Source: Nematostella vectensis
Lineage: Eukaryota > Cnidaria > Anthozoa > Actiniaria > Edwardsiidae
NCBI RefSeq assembly: GCF_932526225.1
Contig: NC_064035.1
Coordinates: 6,881,501 to 6,945,500 of the forward strand
Length of the DNA: 64,000 nt
Direction: 5' to 3'
Positions within the stretch are counted from its first letter, which is position 1, and each line of letters starts with the position of its first letter. The translations under genes and the position numbers were made by a program. This document shows, in pieces, positions 1 to 14,000 of this stretch. Below the pieces are notes generated by a model, which was given only the letters and a program-made list of their open reading frames with translations, was not told where the DNA came from and made no database searches.

Positions 1-2255
1 GTGTCGTAGCTGCCGTCATGTCAAAGGCGGGAAGACTTCGAAACACACTCCCCAAGCATGGCATGTTCACTTTAGTATGTACTGTGTATGATAACATCTC
101 AAAAGAGAAAAGCAATGTTCCTAGCTAGAACTAATACTTCTTCCCAAAATTCCTATAAGATATCACTGATTTGTTCAAACATTCTCGACTTCAAATGAAA
201 CCACCAAAGTGTAGCCAACTTTGTCTGCTCTCTGTAGCGCTAATTTATTCAATAACGTCCTATTTAATGCATACATACTTCTTCTTCTATGTCACTTGAA
301 AGAACAGTACAAAGGTGACATACAGTTTAAGCGAAATTCAATATTGCTACTAACTTCTGAAGGGATTATTCGTGACTCTCTCGAGAGAGGTAAATCGACA
401 TGATCTTATTTTGGCTCTTGTTATGTAAAGTTCAGCCGTTTGGTTTATTTTACCAAAGTGTCCACAATGCAGGGAATCTCTCGGCAAATAAATTCGAGAT
501 TTGCTAACATGTACTTTTATTGAAGAGTTTGCGTATAGTTTTCGAGGGTTCAGTGATTAGAATTTCAAACGGTTTTAAAAAGTGACTACATCTTTTGCTA
601 CGTGCTGAGCGTGTTTTTCATCAAAGCAGTAATCGAAGCGTAGCCACTAAGAAGCACGCAAAAGTTTGCAACATTTTCGAATGAAAATCAATTACGAATT
701 AATAGAAGTCTTTGGGGTTCTTTGCAAAGTTTTTTTTTTAGTGGGCCTTCATAAGTCAGCCATCTAAAATGGGGTTCTAACGATGTTCCAATCAAGCTAT
801 TGAAAGCTCCGATTTCAAGTTAGACCAGGTCGTTGTCGCTTGAATAATCTTTTGTATGTGAGGTATGCATATTATAAAATCGATATTATACTTTGCATGA
901 CGTTATACAGAAGCATGCGTCTTCGGTTGAAATGCAAAAAGTGATAAGAACCATAAATATATCTAGTTTTTAACATCCATTAGATAAGTGTACGGAATCC
1001 ACAATATTTTAGTCGGTGTTTAAATTGTATAAGTTTTCGATTATTGCTTTGAACTATCCACCCGTTTCTATTAGATAAACCATGAACTACCTCTGAATTT
1101 CTTTGAAATTTAACAAGACAAAAAGTCTTTTTTCTATGCAGTAACACATATTCGTTTATAGAATTTACTTACTAAATTAAAGACCCCAATATTTGTACCT
1201 CAATATTGTACATAAGCCACAAATAGTGTATACTGATTACTTTAGATATAGAAAAGTGTGTTTATCCAAGTTATTTCTATCGACTTTATTTAAAACATAT
1301 CATTCAATTATTGTGACAGCACCTTAGCACTCCACATTCTGGCTAGAGCCATGCTGTGACGAGAAATTGGAGGAATACGCATCTTGACATTCCAAATTCT
1401 TTTAAGAGTTTTAAATGCCACTGTGAAGATTTATAAGATAACTTTATCATTGAGCTTTCTCCCATTATCAACTGTCACTGGAAAAGTCTTGCCTAGATAT
1501 CAGGGAGCCCATATCGTAATTCAAGTTATGTCATGCAGAAGACATGCATTAACGATTTTCAGAAGGAAAAGAAAATTTTCCATGTCTTTGTATGATTAGT
1601 TTAAATTTTGATAATTATTGTATTTTTACCAATTGCATGTTAAGTATTATCTTTTTTATGCCATTCATTGCGTTTTGAAAGTTATCCAATGGTGGTCATC
1701 TTTATGCTAATTTACCAGACTTGTAGGTTATGGTTATGTAATCTAATAAATTAAAACTTTCAAGTTTTGTCTTTTTCTCCTAAAAGGTGTAATCAAAGTC
1801 AGATTAGAAAAACCCAAACATAAACCAGCAAACAATTTTGTGCAATTTAAGAGTCTTCTGTCATTTGATGTATATTGTTTAAAAAACTCTAAGCATATAG
1901 TGTCATAGCAAAATCATAAATATTGCGGGCACCCCATTGTCTTGATAAAAGTTACTGCTGGGTGGACTGAAATTATATGGTTTTAGAATGTGTCCCCACT
2001 GCCTTGCCTACTTTAGTAAGGACAATGGAGTGTGTTGAGAAAACCTAGATTACTAGTTATCCTAAATCATCTCGTTTGAGAATACATACCACTTTAATTT
2101 TTTTTCTTTTTAAAATATTTTCATTTGATGATGTCAGAGCTGATGTAGAACAGCTACTGTAGATATAACCTAGAGAATATTGATGGTTTTAGACACGATG
2201 TTTGACTCTTCGGCAGAATGTCTAAAGAATATTTCACTGCCTTTTTGTATTTTAG
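1..2255. other. Non-coding DNA, probably intron upstream of the first visible Caspr exon
   Basis: AT-rich sequence with only short chance ORFs. I see no homeodomain, discoidin, laminin-G or RNA-gene signature in it. Caspr proteins normally begin with a signal peptide and a discoidin domain. Neither is visible here, so those exons should lie left of the window and this stretch is most simply a long intron. Confidence 0.6.
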
Positions 2256-5200
2256 CAATTGACACTGAGGGATACTTTGATGGCAATGCCTATGCAGAGT
2301 ACTTACTGCATGACCAAGATGAAAAGATTGACTCCCCTAAGAACACTATAGAGCTGCAGTTCCGTACAATTCAACCAAACGGGCTATTGCTACATGGCAG
2401 TAGCTCTGGAGAGGAGTATGGGGACTATTTTACTATTGAACTTATCGGTGGCAAGCTCAGGTATGCAACATTAATAAATGATGGTACATACATTATTATT
2501 AAAACCTGACAAAAATAATTTCATTAGCACCTACATTGTAAAGGTTTTTTTTACATGTAATTCTGTGTTCATATGAGAATAAAATTTGTTCCTACATTTT
2601 ATTTATGGCAGCCACTGGCCTGTCTCTAACACTACTTGTGAAGTCATCGGCCATAGGAAAAATATAGGGTTATAAGTTTTTATATTTTCTTCTCCAAGGT
2701 TTGCCATAAGTTTAGGACGAAGACAGGGCATAGATGACATGGTTAACATGACCCTTGGGGATGGACTCGCAGACAACAAATTCCACACGGTCCTCATTGA
2801 GCATAATAATCGTGAAGTATGGCTTTTCCTGGACCAGCTCACCCGGGATGACAAGAGGCGAAGAATAGAAACCCGATACAAGCAACTCACTCTTGATGAG
2901 TTCTTCTTTATTGGTGGAGCTCACGATATGAAAAGGATTAGAGATGTGATTTCTGGAGCTAACTTCCAAGGCTGCCTTAAGGGTGTTAGAGTCAATGGGA
3001 AAAACATCCTTCAAGCCTTAAGCGGCGATGCCACAACACTAAGGAAGTATGATGTCAAGGAGACGTGTGATGACGAGGTGTCTTTTGAACCAATGACCTT
3101 GAATGGCAGGCTTGGTCAATTCTCAATTGGGACACAGACTGCTATCAACAAGTTCAGGGGGAAGCTGTCATTCCGCACATACAAGTCATCTGGCACTGTC
3201 CTTTCCATGAATGAACGTTTCTTTCTCAACTTCACCACTGAATCAATCTCCCTAGTTGTTCTCATTGGAAAAAGCCTTACTCTTGTGTCACAGCGTCAGA
3301 TGTTCCAATACGCCCCTCTGAACACTGGTATGTGGCATCATGTGGAGTTTGAGATTGGTCCAATTGCCGTTTGGATCAATGTTGATAAAATGGTGGATAT
3401 GAGACCCCCAAGTGCCGATCTACCTCAAAATTTCTTCATTGGAAGTGTGCAAATTGGAGGAGATTTTGTTGGCTGTGTCTTAAACATAGAACTAAATGGT
3501 GTTAAATTTGATCCAAAATCTCTATCACCAACCGAGTACATTGAAGTTGGCACATGCCATATCACAGATTTCTGCTTCCCAACTGTGTGCCAGCATGGCA
3601 GCAAGTGTATCCAGGATGGCAAGACGTTTGGCTGTGACTGCTTGAACACTCACTACAAGGGATCTGTCTGTCAGTTTTGTAAGTACCTCTTTAATCTTAA
3701 ATTATTCTGTACTGTATCTATACACATGGTGATGTTCAAGTTAATTGATAGTCATAATCCATAATAGTACAGTAAGCATTTTGTTGAGCAAGAGCATGGA
3801 GGGTTACCATGCATAGGTTTCAGGCCCGTAGCCAGGATTTTGAATGGGCGGGGGGGGGTTTCTTAAGTAGCTAGTCCTAGCTTGCAGTGGTACTCAGTTT
3901 TCCTCCATCAGGGCGGACCTTCAAGTCATGTGGGGTGGTTCTTCCGAACCCCCCCTGGCTGCGGGCCTGGGTTTTCTCACCAAAAAACTGGGTATAGCCA
4001 AAAGTTGTATACAAAATAGCCCTTCAAATGGAATACGATATGGATAAAATGAGATACACTTGTGAAGATTAACATATGCTGATGTAAATAAGATGCTTGC
4101 ATTAATCTAGGCATGCGGTTATGGTTTTCACTAAGGACAACAGAATGGTTCCGTGTATTTTGGCCCCTAACGAAAAATTAAAAAAGTATATGCAGTGGCT
4201 TTTTTGTTATTACCAAAAGTCTGGCATGCACATTTTATTTTTAGCGTGAAGGTAAACCAAACCTTAAGGTTTGCAGGACCAGAAATCAATATCATTATAC
4301 CCAGAATGTTTTTTTAAATTGAGTAATGCTATATCAAGGTAACAACATAATGATCCCACTCAAAATCCTTTGATAATAAAATAAAGGCAATAATTCCCCT
4401 TTTGCTTCCCATAACTTATACCTAGTGTGTCCCATTCTCATTATCTGCAAAGGAATCTCAATATTAAAATATGTAATGTTTATACTCTCATTTCTTTTTT
4501 TTTCCAGCCCAATATTACCGCACATGCTATGAGCTGCAGCTAGAGTATCCTGAGCTGGAAACTGGCAACTACACTATTGACCCTGACGGTTCAGGTCCTG
4601 AGGAGCCTTACCAAACCATCTGTAACATAACCACTGAGCTGGACTGGTTTGGTGATGAGATCTCACGAGTGTGGACTGAGGTGTTGACGGAGGACTGGAA
4701 CGTGCTCCTTCAAAAGTACCCCCCAGAGGAAGCCCAGAAACCTGAATCTGTCATCCGAGATATTATGTACAAGCCAACTTTCTTGTCAGCTCAGATGGTA
4801 GCTATGGCGAGCGAGTACTGCAAACAGTTTGTGGAGTACCTCTGTACTGGGTCAAGATTGCTGAACAGCCTCAACCCTGCATATGGCCACTGGGTGGGGT
4901 CCCATGGACGGCACTACTACTACTGGGGAGGATCCGGCCCGCAGTACCCTGGCAAGTGTGCCTGTGGTGTCAGAGGTGACTGTCTGGACAACAAGGGCTG
5001 TAACTGTGATGCTCGTCGCAGCACCCTCGAGAGTGATGAAGGGTACTTGTTTGGCAGCAATGGTCAGATTCTACCTGTATCACAAGTCTTGTTTGGTGAT
5101 GTGGATATTGATTCTGATCACTATGCAAACTATACTGTTGGACCCCTCTTGTGTTATGGTAAGATTCCCTTTGTTAATTTTTTTAAACCAGTATTTCCTT

Positions 5201-8200
5201 TTCTCTACTCTTTATTTATTTATTTATTTATTTATTTTCAATGTAAAGCACTCTTTGAGGAAAGTTACCGAATCTGTTTTGGTGTACCCCACCTTTCTAA
5301 CCATTTCACAGTACTTAACTTATATGCAGTAGCACTCATCTAAACATGACTCGAATGTACAAGGACTTACTGTAATGTACAGGACTTACTTTCTACTGTA
5401 CCTTCTCTCGCGGGTGATTGTTTTAAAAAACAATTTGTTTAAATTGAAACCCGTTTAGAACCCCTTAAATGCCTGCAATCGATCTGATCTTTGTCAAACA
5501 TAATCGACTCCTTGGTAAAATATATCGAAAAAAATCGAGTGTTGATTTCTAACTTACACTTCCATATTTCCAAGGAATCGATTCGATTGTCCGCTTGTCA
5601 TCTAAGACATCAAGTGGGACTGAGCACATATGCGCAAAATGGAGTGGTTTGCAACTACAGTTTTTCAGATTTTGTACCAAATCCTCAAAACTGTGATTTC
5701 ATTTGCACGTGCGTCACGTCGTGCCTCGCCGATTATTAATATCTAATTTTTTTTTCAGAATTCGCAAACTAGAAGTATTGGTGATTATCTTCGCCAAAGA
5801 TCAGATCGATCGCACGCTTTGAAGGGGTTACTAAACGGGTTTCAATTTGAAAGAATCTTTTTTAATTACCCGCGAGAGGGCTTCATAGACTAAAATTACA
5901 GGTCCAAACTAGTTTTTTTTTTGTGCCAGTTCTACTGTGTTCTACTCTACAATTCAAAAGACTCGCAATTCACGTTGTCCAACCTTTTTTCCTGTGCAGG
6001 TCGACCTAACAACACCGCCACCTTCAGCCGCGAGGACGGGATCATCTCTCTTCGCTACCGCGAGGGTTCCTTGGATGGGGAATATGGAGACGTGTCGCTG
6101 TTTTTCCGAACCCCCTACACTCGTGGCATCTTATTCCATCAAGGCGAGAAGACAAGAAACACTAGGGACTTTATCCAAGTGAACATCACCTCCAACGACA
6201 CCGTTCAACTGTCGTACGACATCGGCAATGGACCCCAGTCGATCGTCGTACAGGTCACCGAGAATCCGCTGAACACGAATCGTCTGTGGCACAAGGTTGT
6301 GGTGTGGTTCAACATCAAGGAGTTTGGTCTGGAGGTCGACGGGATTAGGAAGATCAGACTGAACCCGCTGCAGCAGAGCAAACAGCTCGATGTGGTGGGG
6401 AATCTCTTCATTGGTGGCTACATGAGGGAAATGATGAACGGCTTTGTAGGCTGCATCAGAGGATTTGTAAGTATACTTGTTCCGCGACCGCCCAAAATTC
6501 ATAATTTTTCGTGTGAAAAACGCGTTTTCAGTCTATACCCCTTAGCCAATCAATTTTCTTGCTGAAAGCATTCATATGGTTTATGGCTCGAAAGTGCGTG
6601 GTAATAGACCAGGAGGTTGATGCACTCAGATCGATATTTCCTGACAGAACCAACGAGGTCTCAAATACAGAGGAAACGTTTTTAAGGGCATTTTTTTTTC
6701 AAAATACTTACACTTTTTCGTTAATATCAATTCACGGCTCATTGACTCATCGAACGAAAAAGCACGTGATGTTGTTTTATAGTACTGGATTTTTATCCCG
6801 CTTTTGGTGTCATCTTCTTTAGTGTTGTTGCATTCTTTAGACTGTAGCTCGTATATAAATCTTTTTCTAGTATCTCTGAAAGATTGTTCATTAGTTTACT
6901 ATCGGCCTGAGAAACGAGGTAATCAGTTCTCATTCCAAAGCTCATAAACATCTTTCACGTTTTCAGAAAGCGATCGAGCAATTTCTCTATTAAGGGAAAC
7001 TGTGATGTTTTGAAAGACTTTCACTATTTCCCTTTTTTATATTCTCCCTTTTCGACACGGAAAAATGCATTCTGCCAATTCTTAATCCTCAGTTTGTGTT
7101 TTATTTTCACAGACTATCAATGGAGAAGTTCTCAACTTGGCCAGGCTCTCTAAGGATTTCGACTATGTGAATGAAGGATGCTACTCTGCCTGCAACAACG
7201 AGACACAGTGTAAAGGTGGAGCCCGATGCACTGATGACTACAACATCTACAAATGCGACTGTCACCTCACACCATTCTATGGCTATTTCTGTGAACAAGG
7301 TAAGCGATTAGTCTACAACTATTTGTGCTTACTTTCTGTCTTGGAATGCATCTGTGTCTTAATCGTGTTATGAGGCAAGGCGCTATCACCTTTCTCTAAG
7401 AAATTTTACTGCAAAATGCCTTCCGTCTCATGTTCAATCACAATTTCTTTCCTCGTGCGTTCGTAGTGCATGGATAAAGTAAGATTAGCGTTAGACCATC
7501 TTTGCAACAAAATCGTTCCCATTCGTTGGCGTAGGCTATTCAAAAAGCTCGATCCATTAAAGATGGTTGATCATCCCCTCTTTTTTGTTAAAATTTTAAA
7601 ATATCCACAAGAAACCCCGAAAAATACCCCGAAACATCCGTATACATCGATATTTTATTGAAAATACCTTGGACTCGGTATTTTGCGGGAGCGTAATAAG
7701 GTTACATGAGTCATAGATTTCTTGGTACTGTCTTATAGATCTCGGCGCGGCGTTCAAGGAGACTGACAGCTACCTGCGCTACACGTTCCCTGAAGGCGAG
7801 CGAGACGCGTGGGGCACAGACTTCGCCGTTGGCTTCAAGACTGGTCAGTGTTCCGGAACCATCATGGAAATGACCAGTCACACCCAAGGGCACTATTTCC
7901 GTATCTCCATCCAGGACGACAACAAGCTTATCTTCAAGTACAACACCGCGGCTGGTGACGGCGGCAAGGAGATCCTCCCGCCTAAAGGCAAGTCTTTCTG
8001 CGACAACGAACGCCACACTTTCTCCATGGAACGTAAAAAGGACCTGCTAATCTACCGAGTTGACGGTGGACCGGAAATGAGAGACAGTGGAGAACGTCTG
8101 ACAAAACCCTTCGAGCGACCGAAGCAGCTGCTGATCGGTGCAACTGGAGAGGGACGGTTCGAGGGGTGCATCTCAGGGGTGAAGATCACGAACTGGCCAA

Positions 8201-8631
8201 CCGAGAAAATCATGGGCCCAACGATAGAGCCAATCAAACAGCTCCTGTATGACAATGACGACACCAACATTGTGGCCAAGGGCGTGTCCAAGTCCAAGTG
8301 TGGTCAGTGGTACGACGTGCCATCCGTTCCCACCCGTCCCATCCCTGGTCCTCATGGTGCGGCCACGCCCCCACCTGGACCCCCTGGCGGCCCCGAAGAG
8401 CGCAGGTGGAGGGTGGACGATGAGTACACCGCCATCATCGTTATCATCGTGTTGTTGGTCGTCTTGTGTATCGTGGCGGCTCTGGTGCTGGTTTACTGGT
8501 ACTACACCAAGCGTAAGGGCGTGTACCACACATACGAGGACGAGCCCCTAGCCAAGAACAATGAGCCATTCATCAGTCTACAGCCCATGGGCGGAGAAGA
8601 ACCCAAGCCCAAGAAAGAATGGTATATCTAG
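2256..8631 (+). CDS. Nrx-IV/CNTNAP: Contactin-associated protein / neurexin-IV-like, 3' part (six exons)
   Basis: Single-pass cell-adhesion protein of the Caspr/neurexin-IV family, which works at septate-type junctions and neuron-glia contacts. Exons: 2256-2460, 2699-3678, 4508-5158, 6000-6466, 7113-7299, 7739-8631; all are GT-AG and phases agree, giving 1126 visible residues. Domains in order: laminin G (2256 to about 3070), laminin G (about 3080-3560), EGF (about 3565-3678), fibrinogen-like region (4508-5158, with GNYTIDPDGSG and HYYYWGGS), laminin G (6000-7150), EGF (about 7170-7299), laminin G (7739-8310), a Pro/Gly-rich stalk, a membrane segment (about 8425-8500) and a short tail. The tail has KRKGVYHT, the protein-4.1-binding type, and ends KKEWYI, a Caspr-type PDZ ligand. 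The family's discoidin domain and signal peptide are missing because the 5' end is outside the window. The last exon is clearly more GC-rich than its surroundings. Family assignment is firm; which CNTNAP paralogue it matches cannot be told. Confidence 0.93.
3821..3969. mobile_element. Short MITE-like element in an intron
   Basis: Imperfect inverted ends: CAGGCCCGTAGCCAGG at the left, and CCTGGCTGCGGGCCTG at the right, which is its near reverse complement. The body has a G-run and no coding potential. Similar ends occur at 10051-10165 and 57909-58025, so this is a dispersed non-autonomous family. The terminal motif resembles hAT-type MITEs, but I could not define a clean target duplication. 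Confidence 0.6.
5403..5884. mobile_element. MITE with about 75-bp terminal inverted repeats
   Basis: The left arm (about 5405-5505) runs from CTCTCGCGGGT through GAAACCCGTTTAG to GATCTGATCTTTG. The right arm (about 5790-5882) is its reverse complement with a few differences. The unit is about 480 bp, has no transposase, and sits in the intron between the fibrinogen-like and third laminin-G exons of the Caspr gene. Confidence 0.75.
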
Positions 8632-8795
8632 ATGATACCCTAACAACAACTTGAGCGGAGTCGTGTGAGTCCAAGAAAAAGTGGTGTATCTAGATAACTT
8701 CACCAATAAAATAACAGCCACTCAAGTGAGCCCAAGAAAGAGTTGTATATCTAAATCACTCCACCCATGACGTGACAACCACTCGAGCTCAGTCA
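8600..8795 (+). repeat. Three-copy tandem repeat spanning the Caspr stop codon
   Basis: The last codons, the stop and about 35 bases of 3'UTR are repeated at 62- and 61-bp spacing. Stop-like triplets fall at 8629, 8691 and 8752. Copy 1 reads PKKEWYI-stop (the real C-terminus). Copy 2 in its own frame reads SKKKWCI-stop and copy 3 PKKELYI-stop. Each is followed by a related stretch ending near a CACTC motif. The spacing puts copies 2 and 3 in other frames, so they lie in the 3'UTR. Confidence 0.85.
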
Positions 8796-11011
8796 AGTTT
8801 TCTACGAAGTCAGAAAATATTCTGTCAAATTTGAGCCCTGTAAAATATAATAACGTGTTTCTGTAACTCGAGTCATACTGTAAACATTCAAAAGAAATAA
8901 TAGCGCCGCGAATCTTACAAACAAACTTTTCTTACTGGATTTGCTGTCTTCACATTCAGATGTCATCCAATCCAGTTTTTTTAACAATTTAAATAATAAC
9001 AGATAGCTTATAGCGTAGACTATTTCAATAAATGTACGCACCCAAAGTTTTTTTCTAATATTTTAAAAGACTGGTAGTGTGGCAGTTCCTATGAATGTTC
9101 GGCATACATATGTTTGGTGTATAGCTAATGCAATGTTTACATTCAAGATTATAAAAGACACACAAGAGGTTGTCCAGCCTACTTAGGGGCCGGCCATTTT
9201 TTTATTCTGACGGGGTCACTAATCTGGCTTTTTTATTTTCAAATCTAGGTTTGCTTTCCTATCCGTCAGATACCAAATGACCGGTGCCTTGAGAAGTTTT
9301 TTTTTTCTTTCCTCGATTTTATGTGCGGTCTTTCGCAATAACACTAGAGTTAGTAAACCACAAACAAGCTTGTACTCATACAATATACGAATGCCTGGGA
9401 AACAACACTGCCATGAATGTGTGCACTGGTTAAAAAATTGTCGTACATGCATCAGTATATTATCGGTAAGATGCTCTTTGTATAATTCCTATTTTATTTG
9501 TAGTGCAAAGTTTTCAATATTTGTAATTTTAATAAAAACGTTTTTGTGAGTGATTATAGTCCTTTCTCATTCTACTGGGAGGGAGAGTTGAACCTTCCTA
9601 AACTGAAAACGGCCCAAGATTGCCATTGTAGGAGTGTACTAAACACTTTCCACCAGTTTCTCCCGCTTTCTGGCCCCTCTTATCCAAAAACAGGAGGTTT
9701 TAGCAAATGGCAGCAGGACTAACGACAAGGACAGTCATCAATACTGTGACGAATTCCCAGTGTACAAAATAGACTCTACAAACTTTTTCATCCCAAGCCA
9801 CTAAAAACATTTAACACATTCGTCCTGTTAGCACACCTTACAATTGCAAAACATTCCTGTTCTAATAATTAAAAGAACTCTATTAAATCTCTTATTTCAT
9901 ACATTCATTCAGCTTCAATACATTTAGCTTAAGCATGCAAGTCTTGTTCCCAACTCAAGTGTACGGAATTTGTATTCACGCTTCTTCCGTCCTCGTACTT
10001 ACACTTCAGAAGCCCCAAAGTTATATTCTTGATTAACCTCCTTGAACATACAGGGCCGTAGTGCCCTCCCTTCAATATTAAAAAAATATATATAAGAAAA
10101 TGACCAGGAGGGGTGTGGCTGAGCCCCCAATATTTTCTCTATATTTCGGGCCTGCTACGGCACTGGCATGAATTCCATGGCGAATTTTTCCACGATTTTT
10201 CGTACGTAGATAACAGAATTTGTCTTTCCAATATTGAATAAAAGAAAACATTCAGCTAAAAGAGTTATTCATTAAATACCCTGAGGGGAGGGGGGTAGAT
10301 TTTGACACGAGCACCCTCCACTGTAAAAAAAAAGGCTCCCCCTTAAACAACCCTCAGGATTACAGTAGAAGTAATAACAAAAAAAATTCCGACCGCCCCG
10401 GGTTTTTGATGAACACTCCCTACTAACTAGGGCTCTATTCTGCGACCCACTTTTGAAGCCAAAAGTCACATATACCGCTAAAAGTCGTATAATTTTATTT
10501 TCAAATAAATCTTGAGTATATTCTCATGTCATAATATTCATTTTACATTGCAATATATCATCTTTTTAAATATTGTATCATATTTACAACGAACTGTAAC
10601 AACTATATTCATATTTTTGCGTAAGAATTTGTGTATGGCTACAGTAATGCTGTATTCAAATGCGAACAAAAGAGTAGCAGCGATGAAGACTTTCTTCTAC
10701 GAATAATGCCGAATTAAATGATATGTTGCGCAAAGTTCAAGCCATAGAATGAAAAGGGAAGTAATCTTTAGACTTAAATAACAAAGATACAAAAACCCGA
10801 AAATAAATATATTGTATAAGGCATAACATTGCAAAGCATAATCTAAATTAAAAAAACACACAGAAATATCAGTACTCTGGAGCAAATAAGGGTAAAAACG
10901 CATATTTAAGAAGTATTTTCAAATCGTTTTCTAGAAAGCCTTAATTTTGTCCAGAACTCGCTGTGTTCTTGTGTTTTCTTAGTCATTGCATATATATATA
11001 TGTTTATGGAA
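8632..11011. other. Convergent 3' intergenic region between Caspr and Hox genes
   Basis: Holds the Caspr 3'UTR, with AATAAA at 8705, 9027 and 9531, the last being the best-placed poly(A) signal. On the other strand it holds the Hox 3'UTR, with AATAAA at 10499-10494. A MITE lies at 10051-10165. No further coding region is visible. Confidence 0.55.
10051..10165. mobile_element. Short MITE-like element, same family type as 3821-3969
   Basis: Left end CAGGGCCGTAGTGCCC; right end reverse-complements to CAGTGCCGTAGCAGGCCC. The body contains ATGACCAGGAGGGG and CCCCCAATATTTTC, which recur in reverse orientation at 57240-57330, so it is a dispersed repeat. Confidence 0.6.
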
Positions 11012-14000
11012 TCAGCTGAAGTGAGGCCACACTGATCTTTGTCCACCATTGTGCATAGAAATGCCTCCAAAGCCGCTAGCAAAGGCGCTAACAGGCTGGA
11101 AGGCAGTACAGGAGCTGCTCAAATTGTACATTTGTTGAAGTGAGTTCAAATCGTTCGCGTACATAGGTAAGCTGCCAAACCCATCTGGGTTCTGTGTGCT
11201 CAAATTCTTTACTCTTTCCTTGATTTCACTCTCGATTGCTTTTTCTACAAGTTTGTTTTCTTTTTTCCATTTCATTCTTCTATTCTGAAACCAGATTTTA
11301 ACCTGCTTTTCAGTGAGTTCTAAAGACTGGGCGATTTCGATCCTCCTAGGTCGGCAGAGGTAGCGATTGTAGTGGAATTCTTTTTCCAGCTCTACCAATT
11401 GTCGAGTGGAGTAGATCGTCCGGTTTTTATCGGATGTGCACTCCTTGGTTTGTGGCGGGGGACCTTTATGAAAAATAACAGAACAAGTTAGATTAATAAT
11501 TAAATCAAGTTAAAGAATAGTAGTAAGTTTCAGTTTTTACAGGAAACTCTTTCACAATACACACATTTTTTTATAAGAAATTTTTTATATATAAGAAAAT
11601 TCAGCCTGAGATTTCATCAAATTTTAAGAACATGATAAAAATAGTGAACGGTCCTCAAAATACTTTTGCTAGCTTCTTTTCGCATTTTCGTCTCCCTTCG
11701 ATAAAAATATCAAATATCAATGGTCATTTTACTCATACTTAAATATGTTTTACTTTACACAAAATTTACCTTCTAGCCACACAGTAATGAAACATCAAGA
11801 AGACTGGGAAATCTCCTTTGAATATTAGGTCAAAATAGTTTTTTTTCTGAAATCGTTGTCACTAGCAAAAGCGCAGTTATTTAAGAATTGTAAGAAAGGT
11901 AGAAATGGGAAGTCCAGTGTGTGTTATTATTTTTATAATTCTAAATGTTTGCCAGGCACTAACATGCAAATCCTTGCATGAGATTGTCTTTCCGCTTTTT
12001 CTTATGCAAACTTATTTTCGTTTTATCCGTCAGTGGAAGATTTGTTTGTACTTAGAAGCTGTTTTCTAAACCCTAGCCACACTCTTACAATCCAGCTCTT
12101 TATAAACAAAAACAGTATTCAGACAAAAATTAAACAATTTGGCAACTAATTCTATTTATTTTGTTCTTCTTCAAGATCGAACTTTTTTAAGAGTACAAGC
12201 CACAGTGAGTGTATTTGTGATATTAGCGCAAACATTTATTTCCTAGCTATCATTTCCTGTCTAGTGGTGTGAGCGGAATAGTTCTCAAAAAAGATAAATG
12301 TCTTTGCGATGTGAATTCGATTGCAATTCGGTTCTATCGTCCTATTATTACGTGGATACGTTTTCTAATAAGATTTCTCAACATCAAAAGAAGAATAGAG
12401 CACTTTTTAAAGTGCTTGTTAAAAGAAGCACTAAAGGTTCAAATTAATACAAATGATCCACAAGGTCTCCTCAAGAAACCTTATATCAAAGAGATAGGTT
12501 TGTGACCGTTTAAACTTACAAACGTACGTAATAAAGCTTGTATTAAACAAGGATAGCGCAAACGAATAATTGATTATCCAGTGGGAACTTTACGTTGGGT
12601 GCAACATTTGGTATGGTAAGAGAGGGATTCACAGCGAGTGTGTGCAAAGCCAAACACACAAGCGTGCTAAAAAGAGCTTCACTTCACCAAACTAAAACTA
12701 TTATTATGTTAAAACTATAATGGTCAAAATAATTAGAATTATCAAAGTAGCGTCAATTCAGTTTCAAATAAGATATGGACAGCAAAATAAAGTGTTCAAA
12801 ACATATAATGCTCAATTGATGTGAAGGCACTTTCATTCGAGAATACGAGTATGTCTCGTCCGCTAGAAAATAATCTCATTTTGCACATATTAATATGACG
12901 CTTGCATTGTAGAACAATGTTTAAAAGAGCTTTGGACTAAGATTTAGTCTTAGTAGAGATCTATACTCTCCGACTTCATGGTTTTGCCCTAAGTCAGTAT
13001 TCCGAAACAACAACTGAGACCTTCCATCAGAAGCATATGAATTCTTTGCGACAAAATTCGAGATTCTCTACAGCACAAATGGCTTCCACTCTTTTTCTAA
13101 GCAATGTTCAACAAAGCGTATAATCTATGTGCTAAACAAGAAGGGTGATTTTGTCCGAAGTAAAGAAACGCAACTGTTAAGAATCGCGGGAAAATGTGCG
13201 AAACAATCTTTGAAGACGCGAGAGAATGTTTTGAGAACAACTTTCCGTTGTTAAGATTGTTATCCCTAAAGCGACTTATTACTTCTAATGTACAATCCTA
13301 GTGACTACGGATAAAATACGCCTCGAAATAGCTGTTAACAAGGCAAAATAAGTGGCCACTATGCAACGAAACAACACTTACAGAGGCGACATCATGCTTT
13401 CCAAAGCGGATTACTACACATTTTCAATATGGCGTCGCAAAACTTGGTACACTTTGGCGCCGAGACAGCCCCAGTTGGTGGCAAAATCAGGTTATTATCC
13501 TATTCCTAAAAGACTCGTGGACAGTCAGTCTGTAAGCAGTGATTTGCTTGCCCGTTCGTAGCAAAACAAAAAGGAAAATTCACACCTTGGGATGCTAGTG
13601 CAAACTTGGGCACAATAGGGCCGCGACAGTACGGCTAGGACCCGTTAGCGGGACGCTATACCAACCAAGCGACGCATCGCAAAAAACTACCAGCACTTGC
13701 TCGCATTAGCTATGCAAATGTGCTTTAAAAGAATTAAAGTAATCATTAAAACGATGTAGTCAGGTAATGAAATAAATCGATGAGATACACAGCCTCCGCC
13801 CACAAGAATATTAAAGATTGGTTCAGTTACAGAAACAAGCGTTAACTTCAAAGTTTTCTCTTAAGCTTACCTTTAACCCGGAATTCAGTCATCCAGGGGT
13901 AGATTTGTTTCCTCTGGGATTCTCCATTCGTAGCGGTGTTTTCAGCTTGAGGACTGCGTTGCGCGCTCGTGTTTCGGGACTCAGCCTCTAGGGTCAAGGA

